From positions 3,762,001-3,826,000 of the forward strand of contig NZ_AZUI01000001.1 of the NCBI RefSeq assembly GCF_000526995.1: a stretch of DNA of 64,000 nt, given 5' to 3'. This DNA is from Lacrimispora indolis DSM 755 (GTDB lineage Bacteria > Bacillota > Clostridia > Lachnospirales > Lachnospiraceae). Of the stretch, positions 44,830-53,893 are shown in pieces. The position numbers were made by a program, and so were the translations under genes. Numbering within the stretch: the stretch's first letter is position 1; each line of letters starts with the position of its first letter. The notes under the pieces are model-generated. The model ran no database searches and was not told the origin of the DNA. It saw only the letters and a program-made list of their open reading frames with translations.

Positions 44830-46015
44830 TGTAATTATTGATGAAATTGAAGACAGTACTGTGAACTGGCGGGAGAACGCAAAAGGGAATAGAAATATTA
44901 ACATTCAGCAGGAGCATCTGGATGCTGTTGGGAAACAGAATTTGTTAAAGCAGGCTGAGGAATTAGAAAGTATGGGGCTTATACAATGTGAGCCTAAGTC
45001 CATAAATGGAAGGTCGGATATTTATACGGTAAATTATTCTCTTTGCAGTGTAAGAGAACTTTATAAGATATCAGGCAAAATTCCAAAGTCAGACCGTATC
45101 AAAGAGATTAAGAAAGCCGTAGAAGAGCAGGTGAAAAAGATTCATAAGCCATGGATTCAGGCTTATTACGATGATGTTCTTAAAAGTCTGGAGGCAGGAA
45201 AAGGAAAAGAACCGAAGGAATTTAACTCTGAAAACAGGGAATTGAATTTTAAATGCTTTCTTGGGATTGACAGACTGGAAGGATCTGTGTATAAAAGGGT
45301 GTTCAGCAAGCAGTATTTAGGAGGTTCCAAGGTTTTCGAAGAAAAGATGCAGAAGTATGTGGCATCAGCTGCCGGGAAGTATTATGATATCATTGATGAT
45401 AATATGACTGAGTCAGAGATCCTGGCTCAGATTTACCTGGATCATTATGGGGATGAATTATCCCTAAAAGGGGATTTGCTGGTCAAAATCAATGATCATG
45501 TGATTGATTTATCTCTTTTTCCCTATGGAACAGTTTTAAACAGCGAAACTCTTAAAAGGGTTTCCATAGTGGCAAAACAGAACATAAGGAAAGTCATAAC
45601 CGTAGAAAATAAGGCCAATTACATGACGCTTCCTTATGAGAAAGAGACCCTTGTTTTATTTTCTCATGGATATTTTTCTCCTGGCGAGAGGAGGGTTCTT
45701 GCAGAGCTGGTCTCGGTTCTTCCGGAAGATGAAGTGAGGTTTTATCACACTGGAGATCTGGATTACGGTGGAATACGGATTTTTGAGTTTATCAGAAACC
45801 AGATATTCCCCAGGCTAAAGCCTCTGAACATGAATGTGGAAACATGGGAAAAATATTCAAGATATGGTTACCGGCTGGAACCATCAAAGCAGGAAAAGCT
45901 GAAAGCAATGCTTGATGAAGGGAAAATACAGGAACAGGATCTGAAAAAGCTGGCTCAGGTGATTTATCATACAGGAATAGGAATTGAACAGGAGAGCTTC
46001 CTGTTCACAGAATAA
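44813..46015 (+). CDS. jetD: Wadjet Toprim nuclease JetD
   Basis: A 400-residue DNA-cleaving subunit. The C-terminal Toprim domain (DUF2220 type) has the acidic residue Glu265 in VITVENKANYMTLP and the DxD pair Asp315/Asp317 in YHTGDLDYGGIRIF. The N-terminal part (about 1-200) contains winged-helix-like segments such as KQAEELESMGLIQCEPKSIN. In characterised systems JetD nicks or cuts plasmids after loop extrusion stalls. ATG 44813 follows AGGAG with 5-nt spacing; four ATG codons upstream lie within jetC. All catalytic residues are present, so the system should be active. Confidence 0.93.
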   Translation: MQTLIDVIIDEIEDSTVNWRENAKGNRNINIQQEHLDAVGKQNLLKQAEELESMGLIQCEPKSINGRSDIYTVNYSLCSVRELYKISGKIPKSDRIKEIKKAVEEQVKKIHKPWIQAYYDDVLKSLEAGKGKEPKEFNSENRELNFKCFLGIDRLEGSVYKRVFSKQYLGGSKVFEEKMQKYVASAAGKYYDIIDDNMTESEILAQIYLDHYGDELSLKGDLLVKINDHVIDLSLFPYGTVLNSETLKRVSIVAKQNIRKVITVENKANYMTLPYEKETLVLFSHGYFSPGERRVLAELVSVLPEDEVRFYHTGDLDYGGIRIFEFIRNQIFPRLKPLNMNVETWEKYSRYGYRLEPSKQEKLKAMLDEGKIQEQDLKKLAQVIYHTGIGIEQESFLFTE

Positions 46016-46072
46016 GAGTTAAGGATGAAAAGATATCTCACCGGCATTCTCAGGCTGCCTTCATCTTTACAT

Positions 46073-46125
46073 AAAAGAGGTTCTTCTTAAAGCCATATCA
46101 AGGCTTTTGGAAGAACCTCTTTTTC
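46073..46125. terminator. Bidirectional terminator between jetD and the YheO-like gene
   Basis: AAAAGAGGTTCTTC (46073-46086) and GAAGAACCTCTTTT (46110-46123) are exact reverse complements and enclose an inner AAAGCC/GGCTTT stem. T residues follow on the plus strand and A residues precede on the other side, so it serves both convergent genes. Confidence 0.9.
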
Positions 46126-46145
46126 ATCTGCAAAATTGCACTAAA

Positions 46146-46787
46146 TCAATGAGTACTTTCATTCAAGTAGTTATAAATGCTGTATCTGGACAGCCCCAGA
46201 AAGTCGGCCAGTTTTTCAGCAGCCTTTTTAATCAGGAAAAATCCCTTGTCATCCAAGTTATGGACAACAGCCACCTTCTCTTCCTTTGTTAAATTCCCAA
46301 CAGATTTTCCGGTCATGCTTACGGCTTCTTTCATCATGATTTCCAGAAGCTCATCAACATTGCCCACAAACAGTTCCGGAGTCTGAGGGATGGTGGTGGA
46401 GCCGGAGCAGGTTAAGGACCGTAAGGTGTTTTCAAATTTAACCATATCAGTAATATCTAAGTTGATGCACAGACTTCCGTTGACTTTTCCATATTCGTCT
46501 CGAAAGTACTTGCTGGAAGAACGTAAAATACGGCCGGTGGGGGTGGCGTTGATATAGCTGTACTGATCATCCGGTGATGCAGAGCCTTTTAAGATCTCCA
46601 ATCCCGCATTGGTGCCGCCGTCTCCCACCTTTCTTCCGGTCACATGCCCATTCCAGATGGCGACGATGGTCTGGTCATAGGGCAGGGTGAGATCATGGAG
46701 AACCACTTCACAGTTTTCTCCAAATTGCATTGCAATGCATTTGGCGATATCAGACAACAGGTTTAAGTTATCAGAAACATATCCCAT
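46146..46787 (-). CDS. YheO/DauR-like PAS-HTH transcriptional regulator
   Basis: A 213-residue regulator. The N-terminal YheO-type PAS-like domain (about 1-120) has GENCEVVLHDLTLPYDQTIV and a SSKYFRDEYGKVNGSLCINL strand region; the C-terminal HTH (about 150-213) has TKEEKVAVVHNLDDKGFFLI and LADFLGLSRYSIYNYLNE. The family includes DauR, which controls D-arginine catabolism in Pseudomonas. It is divergent from the importer/D-amino-acid operon, and five TTTGTTGA-like half-sites occur in the shared 251-bp gap. Its likely role is local control of that operon; the ligand is unknown. Confidence 0.86.
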   Translation of the reverse strand: MGYVSDNLNLLSDIAKCIAMQFGENCEVVLHDLTLPYDQTIVAIWNGHVTGRKVGDGGTNAGLEILKGSASPDDQYSYINATPTGRILRSSSKYFRDEYGKVNGSLCINLDITDMVKFENTLRSLTCSGSTTIPQTPELFVGNVDELLEIMMKEAVSMTGKSVGNLTKEEKVAVVHNLDDKGFFLIKKAAEKLADFLGLSRYSIYNYLNESTH

Positions 46788-46802
46788 AGTAATTTTATCC
46801 TT

Positions 46803-47004
46803 TCAACAAAATGTCTAAATGAATTATAAATGAAATGTGAGATAAAGTCCAGTAATAATACATTATTTGTTGAAGTGAAAAAGAAAGATTATAAAAAACA
46901 AACAAAAAATAAAAATATACTGGATTATTATTGTTGACAAAAGATAAGAAATATAGTATATATTGATTATGAGTTAAACAAAATGTTGAAAGATAATCAA
47001 CAAA
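46803..47004. promoter_or_regulatory. Repeated TTTGTTGA half-sites in the divergent control region
   Basis: TCAACAAAA (46803-46811), TTTGTTGAA (46866-46874), TTGTTGACAAAA overlapping the -35 (about 46931-46942), and TGTTGA (46984-46989) with TCAACA (46997-47002) as an inverted pair with a 7-nt spacer. They occur on both strands around the promoter of the importer operon. They are candidate binding sites for the YheO/DauR-like protein. Confidence 0.55.
46934..46962 (+). promoter_or_regulatory. Sigma-A promoter of the 47039-58588 operon
   Basis: Consensus TTGACA (46934-46939), 17-nt spacer, TATATA (46957-46962). The -35 lies inside a TTGTTGACAAAA half-site and the inverted pair at 46984-47002 lies just downstream of the likely start point, a layout suited to repression. 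Confidence 0.85.
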
Positions 47005-47038
47005 AAGTTCAAAGCGTACTTTTATAAGGAGGTAATTT

Positions 47039-48382
47039 ATGAAAAGAGCAATACGTATTATCATGGCTGCAGGTATGGCTGCATTGGCGGTTACAGGCTG
47101 CGGCGGCGGTTCAACAACACAGACCACTTCTCCGCAGACTACAGCAGCCGGCGCAGAGACGACGGTTGGGGAAACATCAGCCCCGGCAGAAAACAAGGAA
47201 GCCCAGGTGATCACCTTCTGGTACAACAACACAGGGGATGAGGCGGCTGTCTATGAGAAAGCCATCAGTGAGTACAACGCTTCCCAGAGCAATTATAAAG
47301 TGGAAGGCTTAAGCGTCACGGATGCCCAGAAGGTTATTGTAGCCATGAGCAGCAACGAATCACCTGATGTCATCAAAATAAGCAACCAGACCGTGGTTCA
47401 GTATCAGAAGAATGGCTTGCTGGAAAGCCTGCAGCCATATGCAGACAAGGAATCCTTCGATACTTCCATTTATTCAGAGCAGTCTGTGAATGCAAATACC
47501 ATTGACAGAGAACTTTATGCCCTTCCTCTTGATGCTTACACCATCCAGATGTATTACAACAAGGAACTGCTGAAGGAAGCCGGTTACACCGAGCCGCCCA
47601 AAACCATGGAAGAGATGTATGAGATGGCGGTTAAGGCTACAAAGGTAGACGGCAGCGGAAATATTGAGGTGCTTGGATATCCCTTATTCCCATATGCATC
47701 TGCCAGACAGGAACTGATTTATGGCTTTGGCGGAAGATGGTGGGATGAGGATTCTAATGTTACCCCGAATAATGCAGGCATTTTAGACAGCCTTAATATG
47801 AACGTAAAATACAGAAACCAGTTTGGCGGAAAAGCACTGGATGGCTTTATCGGAACGGCAAATACAAACCGTTATACAGAGCAGGATATGTTTTTCCAGG
47901 GCAAGCAGCTGTTCCGTCTCGACGGTTCCTGGCTGCCGACCATGATGAAAAACTTTAATTCAACCGTTGATTACGGAATTACCCTGATCCCCGGAACAGA
48001 GGCAAACCCAGATTTAAGAGGAACCAGCCGTTACGAAACTGATTCCGTGGCAGTGCCTGCAATGGCTAAAAACAAAGAAGGAGCCTGGGATTTCACAAAA
48101 TGGCTCTGCAGTCAGGAAGGCGCCAAGATCATTGACCTTGGAACAGGAAATCTTCCGGCTGTAAAAGCTTTATACGATGATGCTGATATCAAGGCAGTTC
48201 CCGGATTTGCAGAATTTATTGATGCGCTGAAACTGGAAAAGGGTATTCAGTATCCGGCAATGGCAGATTATGATGAATACATATCTATGATTAATGCCGC
48301 ATTGGATACCGTCTACTCAGGTGCCAAAACTCCTGAAGAGGCACTGAAAGCACTGACTGATCAGAGTGCAAACTTAAAATAA
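47039..48382 (+). CDS. CUT1-type sugar ABC transporter substrate-binding lipoprotein
   Basis: A 447-residue binding protein. Lipobox ALAVTGCGGG after about 20 residues, then a Thr/Ala-rich linker. The solute-binding family 1 fold starts at VITFWYNNTGDEAAVYEKAI; SSNESPDVIKISNQTVVQYQ, LPLDAYTIQMYYNKELLKEAG and FFQGKQLFRLDGSWLPTMM are typical of oligosaccharide binders. AAGGAGGT precedes ATG 47039. It heads the operon with two permeases, two glycosidases and D-amino-acid enzymes; no ATPase is encoded here. Confidence 0.92.
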   Translation: MKRAIRIIMAAGMAALAVTGCGGGSTTQTTSPQTTAAGAETTVGETSAPAENKEAQVITFWYNNTGDEAAVYEKAISEYNASQSNYKVEGLSVTDAQKVIVAMSSNESPDVIKISNQTVVQYQKNGLLESLQPYADKESFDTSIYSEQSVNANTIDRELYALPLDAYTIQMYYNKELLKEAGYTEPPKTMEEMYEMAVKATKVDGSGNIEVLGYPLFPYASARQELIYGFGGRWWDEDSNVTPNNAGILDSLNMNVKYRNQFGGKALDGFIGTANTNRYTEQDMFFQGKQLFRLDGSWLPTMMKNFNSTVDYGITLIPGTEANPDLRGTSRYETDSVAVPAMAKNKEGAWDFTKWLCSQEGAKIIDLGTGNLPAVKALYDDADIKAVPGFAEFIDALKLEKGIQYPAMADYDEYISMINAALDTVYSGAKTPEEALKALTDQSANLK

Positions 48383-48396
48383 CAATTCACATATTA

Positions 48397-48435
48397 AGGG
48401 CGCTGTAAGCAGAAATCTGCATATTGCAGTGCCCT
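48397..48435 (+). promoter_or_regulatory. Hairpin between binding-protein and permease genes
   Basis: AGGGCGCTG pairs with CAGTGCCCT (one G-U pair) and encloses GCAGA/TCTGC. No T-run follows. It mirrors the hairpin at 33338-33367 in the other sugar operon and likely protects the upstream message. Confidence 0.6.
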
Positions 48436-48463
48436 GATCTTCATGTTTGAAAGGGGAAAAGGA

Positions 48464-49387
48464 ATGAAGGGACGAAACGCAACACAGCGGGATTTTATAA
48501 ACGGGCTGCTGTTTTCATCTCCGTGGATTCTGGGCTTTCTGGCTTTTAGCGTATATCCGCTCATAAGCTCTTTATATTACAGCCTGACAAAGTTCAATGC
48601 CGTTACAACTCCCCAGTGGGTGGGGCTTGATAATTTCAAAGACATCTTCAGTGATCCCCTTGTTTGGAAGAGTTTGGGAAATACTTTATTTATGGCTTTT
48701 GTATCTACGCCCATCAACCTGTTTGTGGCGCTGCTTCTGGCCAGCATCGTATGTTCCAATTTTAAGGGCCGGGGATTTGTGAGAACGGCATTTTTCCTGC
48801 CTTCCGTGATCCCCATGGTTGCGGCGACCATGGTGTGGATCTGGATGTTTGATCCTACCTACGGTTATATCAATAACGTGTTAAGCTGGTTTGGGATCAG
48901 CGGACCGGCCTGGCTTATGGATGCCCATTATACCAAGTGGGCGCTGGTGCTCATGGGAACCTGGAATACGGGTACCATGATGCTGGTATGTATGTCAGCC
49001 TTACAGTCCGTGCCCAGAAGCTACTATGAGTCGGCTGAAATCGACGGAGCCGGAAGGGTATCGAGATTTTTGCATATTACCGTACCCTGCATTGCCCATG
49101 TGCTGGTGTACCAGGCCATTTTAAGCACCATCAATGCATTCCAGTATTTCCAGCAGGTGTACATTATTGTCACTGCCAATGCCGGAGTAAAAGGCGGAAG
49201 CGCCGCCGGCGGTCCTGAGAACTCCATTCTTATGTATCCGCTGTACGTGTTCCACAATGCATTTACCTATTTAAAAATGGGAAAAGCTTCTGCAATGGCT
49301 TGGGTGCTGTTTATCATTGTTGCAATCCTGACAGTTGTTATGACAAAGGTAACAAGAAAAGCAACAGAAAATGCCGGAGGTGAATAA
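48464..49387 (+). CDS. CUT1-type sugar ABC transporter permease (MalF-like)
   Basis: A 307-residue permease with six hydrophobic segments. The N-terminal LFSSPWILGFLAFSVYPLIS, WVGLDNFKDIF and the EAA motif YYESAEIDGAGRVSRFLHIT are diagnostic. The third periplasmic loop contains a Gly/Ala-rich stretch (GVKGGSAAGGPENS). ATG 48464 follows AAGGGGAAAAGGA; an earlier ATG (48443) is less well placed. Two bases separate it from the next gene. Confidence 0.92.
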   Translation: MKGRNATQRDFINGLLFSSPWILGFLAFSVYPLISSLYYSLTKFNAVTTPQWVGLDNFKDIFSDPLVWKSLGNTLFMAFVSTPINLFVALLLASIVCSNFKGRGFVRTAFFLPSVIPMVAATMVWIWMFDPTYGYINNVLSWFGISGPAWLMDAHYTKWALVLMGTWNTGTMMLVCMSALQSVPRSYYESAEIDGAGRVSRFLHITVPCIAHVLVYQAILSTINAFQYFQQVYIIVTANAGVKGGSAAGGPENSILMYPLYVFHNAFTYLKMGKASAMAWVLFIIVAILTVVMTKVTRKATENAGGE

Positions 49388-49389
49388 GA

Positions 49390-50214
49390 ATGAAAAAAAT
49401 AATAGGCAAAGTTTTATTTTTTGCTCTGGTGGTTGCTCTGGCTTTGATTTTCATATCCCCCTTTATGGTAATGGTGCTGACTTCTTTTAAAACCAATAAC
49501 GACGCGTTCACCATTCCTGTACAGCTGTTTCCGCGCCAGTGGGTGAAGGAAAACTATCCGGCAGCTTTTGCAGCCATCCCATATTTTAAGTACATGGGAA
49601 ATACGGTGTTTATTACGGCTATTTCCCTTATAGGGCAGCTTTTGGTCACACCCATGGTTGCCTATTCTCTGGCAAAAATCAAATGGAAAGGTGCGGACAT
49701 TATCTCAGGGCTGGTTATGGCAACCATGATGATCCCCATAACGGTTACCATGGTGCCATTGTATAAGATCTATTCCAAACTGGGACTTACCAATACTTAT
49801 GTTCCCCTGATCCTGCCTGCATTTTTTGGAAAGGCTTATTATATTGTTATTGTGCGGCAGTTTTTTACAGGCATTCCCAACAGCTTAATCGAGGCAGGGA
49901 AAATCGATGGAGCCACGGAATTCCAGCGTTATTATAAAATCGCGCTGCCCCTTTGCAAGCCGGTTTTGACCACCATCGGAATATATGCGTTTCTGGATGC
50001 CTGGAGCGATTACCTGTATCCTTTGATTTTCATCACAAAGCCCGGCATGTATACACTTTCCCTGGGACTTCAGCAGTACATGAGCGAATATTCCGTGGAC
50101 TGGGCAAGGCTGATGGCGGCGGCAGTTGTATTTGTTCTTCCGGTCATTGTCTGCTTTGGAATTTTCCAGAGAAACTTTGTGGAAGGAATTGCGACCAGCG
50201 GCTTAAAGGCGTAA
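49390..50214 (+). CDS. CUT1-type sugar ABC transporter permease (MalG-like)
   Basis: A 274-residue permease with six hydrophobic segments. NSLIEAGKIDGATEFQRYYK is the EAA loop and FVEGIATSGLKA the typical C-terminal end. GGAGGTGAATAAG precedes the ATG. Partner of the permease at 48464. Confidence 0.92.
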   Translation: MKKIIGKVLFFALVVALALIFISPFMVMVLTSFKTNNDAFTIPVQLFPRQWVKENYPAAFAAIPYFKYMGNTVFITAISLIGQLLVTPMVAYSLAKIKWKGADIISGLVMATMMIPITVTMVPLYKIYSKLGLTNTYVPLILPAFFGKAYYIVIVRQFFTGIPNSLIEAGKIDGATEFQRYYKIALPLCKPVLTTIGIYAFLDAWSDYLYPLIFITKPGMYTLSLGLQQYMSEYSVDWARLMAAAVVFVLPVIVCFGIFQRNFVEGIATSGLKA

Positions 50215-50241
50215 GGAGCTGGATTCATTAGGAGACGAACT

Positions 50242-52758
50242 ATGGGAAAAACACAATCATTAAATGGAGTCTGGGAATGGCAGCAGGAAGGGGCCGCTCA
50301 TGATGCCATATATACGGGAGAAGTGCCTGGAACGCTGATCAGCGATATGCTTCGCAATAAGCTGATCGAGGACCCTTATTGGAGATGCAATGAATATGAG
50401 GTCCGGGAGCTGATGGGAATGGATTACCTCTATGGAAGAAGCTTTCCGGTATCACGAGAGGATTTGGAGTGTTCCGGTGCGGAGCTTGTCTGCGCAGGGC
50501 TGGATACCATTGCTTCCATATGCATCAACGGCTGCCTGGTGGCGGAGACAAGAGATATGCACAGAACCTACCGTTTTCCAATAAAGGAATACTTACAGGA
50601 AGGGAAAAACCGGATTGAAATTTTATTCCGGTCCCCTTTGAATTTTGTAAGGAAAGAAGATGAGGAAAACGATATTTTATATGCCTCCACCGGCTGTATC
50701 CGTGGGAATGCGGCCCTTCGCAAAGCCCATTATATGTTCGGCTGGGACTGGGGTCCGCAACTTCCCGATATGGGGATTTTCCGGGACATAGCCATCGAAT
50801 ATATAAATACTGCAAAAATCGAAGATGTCCATATCAGGCAGGAACATGAGGACAGGGATAATGTAAGGCTGAAAATTGAAATAAAGGTAAAGCAGCCATT
50901 CTCCTGTGGAGAGAGCCGGGTAGGCGGGCAGTCATGGTTTGCTGAGGTTGAGATCACAGACCCGGAAGGCAAGCCTGTCTGCAAAACGGTTCGTAGCAGC
51001 GGAGAATTGCAGTTTGAAGAAATTATCAAGGAGCCGGAGCTGTGGTGGCCCAACGGCCTGGGAGAGCAGCCCTTATACAAAGTGAGCATCCGCCTGCTTG
51101 ATGAGGCGGGAACTTCTCTTGACACCTATGAGTGCCGGATGGGCCTTCGGACGGTGACCGTGAGCACGGATAAGAATGAATACGGTAATGAATTTGCCAT
51201 TACGGTCAATGGGATCAGGATATTTACCATGGGCGCAAATTATATCCCGGAAGATAATATTTTAACAAGGGTGACAAAGGAACGGACAGAACGGCTGATC
51301 GAGGATTGTGCTGCCGCAAATTTCAATTGCTTAAGGGTCTGGGGCGGAGGTTATTATCCTGATGACTATTTCTATGACAAATGCGATGAAGAAGGAATTT
51401 TAGTCTGGCAGGACTTAATGTTCGGCTGCAATGTTTATGCATTAAATGACAATTTTGAAGAGGACATTGTGGAAGAAACAAAGGACAATGTCCGCCGATT
51501 AAGGCATCATGCATGTCTGGCCTTATGGTGCGGAAACAATGAAATGGAATGGGGCTGGGCAGATGAGTGGGCCAGGTTAAAGGGCCATCACCCCAGGTAT
51601 AAGGCAGACTATACGAAGATATTTGAATATATCCTTCCCCGTGCAATAAGGGCTTGTGACGACATCACCTTTTACTGGCCGTCTTCTCCGTCATCAGGAG
51701 GTGCTTTTGACAATCCCAATGGAATTAACCGGGGGGATCAGCATTATTGGGAGGTGTGGCATTCAGGAAAGCCATTTACGGAATACGGGGATTTCAGCTT
51801 TTGCTCGGAATACGGATTTCAGTCCTTTCCCCACAGCAAAACCATAGCTTCCTTTACCTTGCTTAAGGACCGGAACATTTTCAGCAAGGTCATGGAATCT
51901 CACCAGAAAAATCCGGCTGCTAACGGGAAAATATTAAACTATATAGCGGATTATTTCCTCTATCCAAAGGATACGGACTCTTTGGCATATATTTCCCAGA
52001 TTCTGCAGTTAAAGGCCATTGAATATGGCGTGGAGCACTGGAGAAGAAAACGGGGACAATGCATGGGTTCCCTTTACTGGCAGTTAAATGACTGCTGGCC
52101 GGTGGCTTCCTGGGCCAGCATTGACTATTATGGACGCTGGAAAGCGCTCCATTACGGAGCACGCAGGTTTTATGCGCCCTTTACAATTTCCATTGGTGAA
52201 GAAAAAGAGCTTTCTCCCCATATTTCCTATTACGTTCACAATGATACCAGGGAGGAAGAACGGTGCAGGACGGAAATCCAGTTAAAGGATCATGAGTTCC
52301 GGGTATTATGGGAAAAGGCCTGGGAAGGCGGTCTGCCCGCTCTGTCCGTGAAAAAGTGCATGGAAGCAGATTTTTCTTCCTGGACTGATGATGAGGCTGC
52401 CCGTTCTTCTGTTTTTTCCGTGTTCCGATTATACAGAGGAGAAGAACTGGTGGCAGAACGGACGGTGCTGTTTGTAAAGCCAAAGCATTTTGACTATAAG
52501 GCTCCGGCTTATGATGTTTCGGTTTCAGAGTCAGACCATAGCTTTCATATCACGGTGAAGGCCGCCTGCTTTTGCCAGTATGTGGAGCTTTACTTTAAGG
52601 ATTTTGATGTGATTTTCTCTGATAACTTTTTTGATATCACATCGCCGGAAGGAATAACGGTTCATGTAAATAAGAAAGACTTTGAGTGCCATATGACCCC
52701 GGAATTAATCAAAGAAAATCTGGTGGTGCGGAGCGTGGCTGACAGCTATAAAAGCTGA
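50242..52758 (+). CDS. Glycoside hydrolase family 2, beta-mannosidase-like
   Basis: An 838-residue cytoplasmic enzyme without signal peptide. N-terminal sugar-binding jelly-roll (about 1-180, ending in KAHYMFGWDWGPQLPDMGIF, a motif of GH2 beta-mannosidases), Ig-like domain (about 190-310), then the catalytic barrel: acid/base Glu434 in LWCGNNEMEWGW and nucleophile Glu523 in FCSEYGFQSFP. LYWQLNDCWPVASWASIDYYGRWK is also characteristic. The C-terminal beta-domain ends at 838. It would remove terminal beta-mannosyl or related residues from the imported oligosaccharide. Confidence 0.92.
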   Translation: MGKTQSLNGVWEWQQEGAAHDAIYTGEVPGTLISDMLRNKLIEDPYWRCNEYEVRELMGMDYLYGRSFPVSREDLECSGAELVCAGLDTIASICINGCLVAETRDMHRTYRFPIKEYLQEGKNRIEILFRSPLNFVRKEDEENDILYASTGCIRGNAALRKAHYMFGWDWGPQLPDMGIFRDIAIEYINTAKIEDVHIRQEHEDRDNVRLKIEIKVKQPFSCGESRVGGQSWFAEVEITDPEGKPVCKTVRSSGELQFEEIIKEPELWWPNGLGEQPLYKVSIRLLDEAGTSLDTYECRMGLRTVTVSTDKNEYGNEFAITVNGIRIFTMGANYIPEDNILTRVTKERTERLIEDCAAANFNCLRVWGGGYYPDDYFYDKCDEEGILVWQDLMFGCNVYALNDNFEEDIVEETKDNVRRLRHHACLALWCGNNEMEWGWADEWARLKGHHPRYKADYTKIFEYILPRAIRACDDITFYWPSSPSSGGAFDNPNGINRGDQHYWEVWHSGKPFTEYGDFSFCSEYGFQSFPHSKTIASFTLLKDRNIFSKVMESHQKNPAANGKILNYIADYFLYPKDTDSLAYISQILQLKAIEYGVEHWRRKRGQCMGSLYWQLNDCWPVASWASIDYYGRWKALHYGARRFYAPFTISIGEEKELSPHISYYVHNDTREEERCRTEIQLKDHEFRVLWEKAWEGGLPALSVKKCMEADFSSWTDDEAARSSVFSVFRLYRGEELVAERTVLFVKPKHFDYKAPAYDVSVSESDHSFHITVKAACFCQYVELYFKDFDVIFSDNFFDITSPEGITVHVNKKDFECHMTPELIKENLVVRSVADSYKS

Positions 52759-52771
52759 GAAGGGAGGAAGC

Positions 52772-53893
52772 ATGGAACTTACACAGGAACAGATTGAACA
52801 ACTGGAGACTCCCTGTCTGGTCATTGATGTAGATCTGGCAGAAAAGAATATAAGACGGATGCAGGAAGCGGCTGACAAGGCCGGCTGCCGTCTGCGCCCT
52901 CATATCAAGACACATAAAATGCCCTTATTTGCCCAAATGCAGGAAAAGGCCGGAGCAAGCGGGATCACCTGCGCAAAGGTGAGCGAGGCAGAGGTCATGG
53001 CTGACGGAGGCATGGAGGACATCTTCATTGCATACCCCATGGTGGGACATTTCCGGATCCAGCGGGCGATCACTCTGGCAAAGAAGATCAAAAGGCTCAT
53101 TTTAACCATTGACAGCCTGGAAGGCGCAAAGGCCCTGGAACAGGAGGCCTCCGGCCAGGATATGGTTCTGGAAGTCCGTATGGAGATCGATACGGGAGCA
53201 GGCCGCACGGGGGTACCCATGGACCGGGCGGTGGAACTGGCCCTTGCTGTTAAGGAGATGAAGCATCTAAACCTGACAGGTATTTTTACATTTAAGAGCC
53301 TCATTCTTTCCGGCAAACCCACGGAGGATAACCTTCTGGCTGCTGAAGAAGAGGGGAAGATGATGGCTGAAACCGCCTTGATGCTGAAAAATGCGGGAGT
53401 TGAGATACAGGATATCAGCGCCGGTTCTTCCCCCACCGGTACATTAGTGGCTCAGACGGGCATGGTAAACGAGATCCGTCCGGGCACCTATATTTTCGAT
53501 GATTTTATGCTGACAAAGGAAAAAGTGGCCGAACTCAGCCAGATTGCCGTCCGTTTCTATGCCACCGTAGTCAGCTGCCAGCACTCAGAATACGCTGTGG
53601 TGGACGGAGGAACCAAGTGCTTTCCTACGGATGTGGCTCCGGGCCAGCCGCCCTTTTACTATCCTGGATATGCGGTGGTGGAAGGGGACGACAACTTAAG
53701 GCTGTCACGGATGAATGAAGAGCATGGGATCATCACGGCCATAAACGGCCAAACCGGGCTGCAGGTAGGGCAGGTGATTTCCCTGATCCCCATTCATGTA
53801 TGTACGGCTGTCAACATGCAGAACTCCATTTATCTTCTGGAAAACGGTTCTCTCAGAAAACAAAAAGTGGATGCAAGAGGAATGCTGATATGA
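52772..53893 (+). CDS. DSD1 / D-threonine aldolase family PLP enzyme
   Basis: A 373-residue fold-type III PLP enzyme. LETPCLVIDVDLAEKNIRRM opens the alanine-racemase-like barrel; Lys46 in RPHIKTHK binds PLP. At the C-terminus His342 and Cys344 in PIHVCTAVN are the metal ligands shared by D-threonine aldolase and eukaryote-type D-serine dehydratase. Such enzymes cleave D-threonine or deaminate D-serine/D-threonine. It overlaps the amidohydrolase gene by 4 bases (ATGA) and lies upstream of a RidA-type protein, which fits a dehydratase that releases an imine. The choice between aldolase and dehydratase is open. Confidence 0.88.
   Translation: MELTQEQIEQLETPCLVIDVDLAEKNIRRMQEAADKAGCRLRPHIKTHKMPLFAQMQEKAGASGITCAKVSEAEVMADGGMEDIFIAYPMVGHFRIQRAITLAKKIKRLILTIDSLEGAKALEQEASGQDMVLEVRMEIDTGAGRTGVPMDRAVELALAVKEMKHLNLTGIFTFKSLILSGKPTEDNLLAAEEEGKMMAETALMLKNAGVEIQDISAGSSPTGTLVAQTGMVNEIRPGTYIFDDFMLTKEKVAELSQIAVRFYATVVSCQHSEYAVVDGGTKCFPTDVAPGQPPFYYPGYAVVEGDDNLRLSRMNEEHGIITAINGQTGLQVGQVISLIPIHVCTAVNMQNSIYLLENGSLRKQKVDARGMLI

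Noticed and set aside
53800..53889. N-terminal extension of the amidohydrolase
   Set aside because: It overlaps the end of the PLP enzyme gene; ATG 53890 with ATGA coupling gives a protein that begins as the family does.
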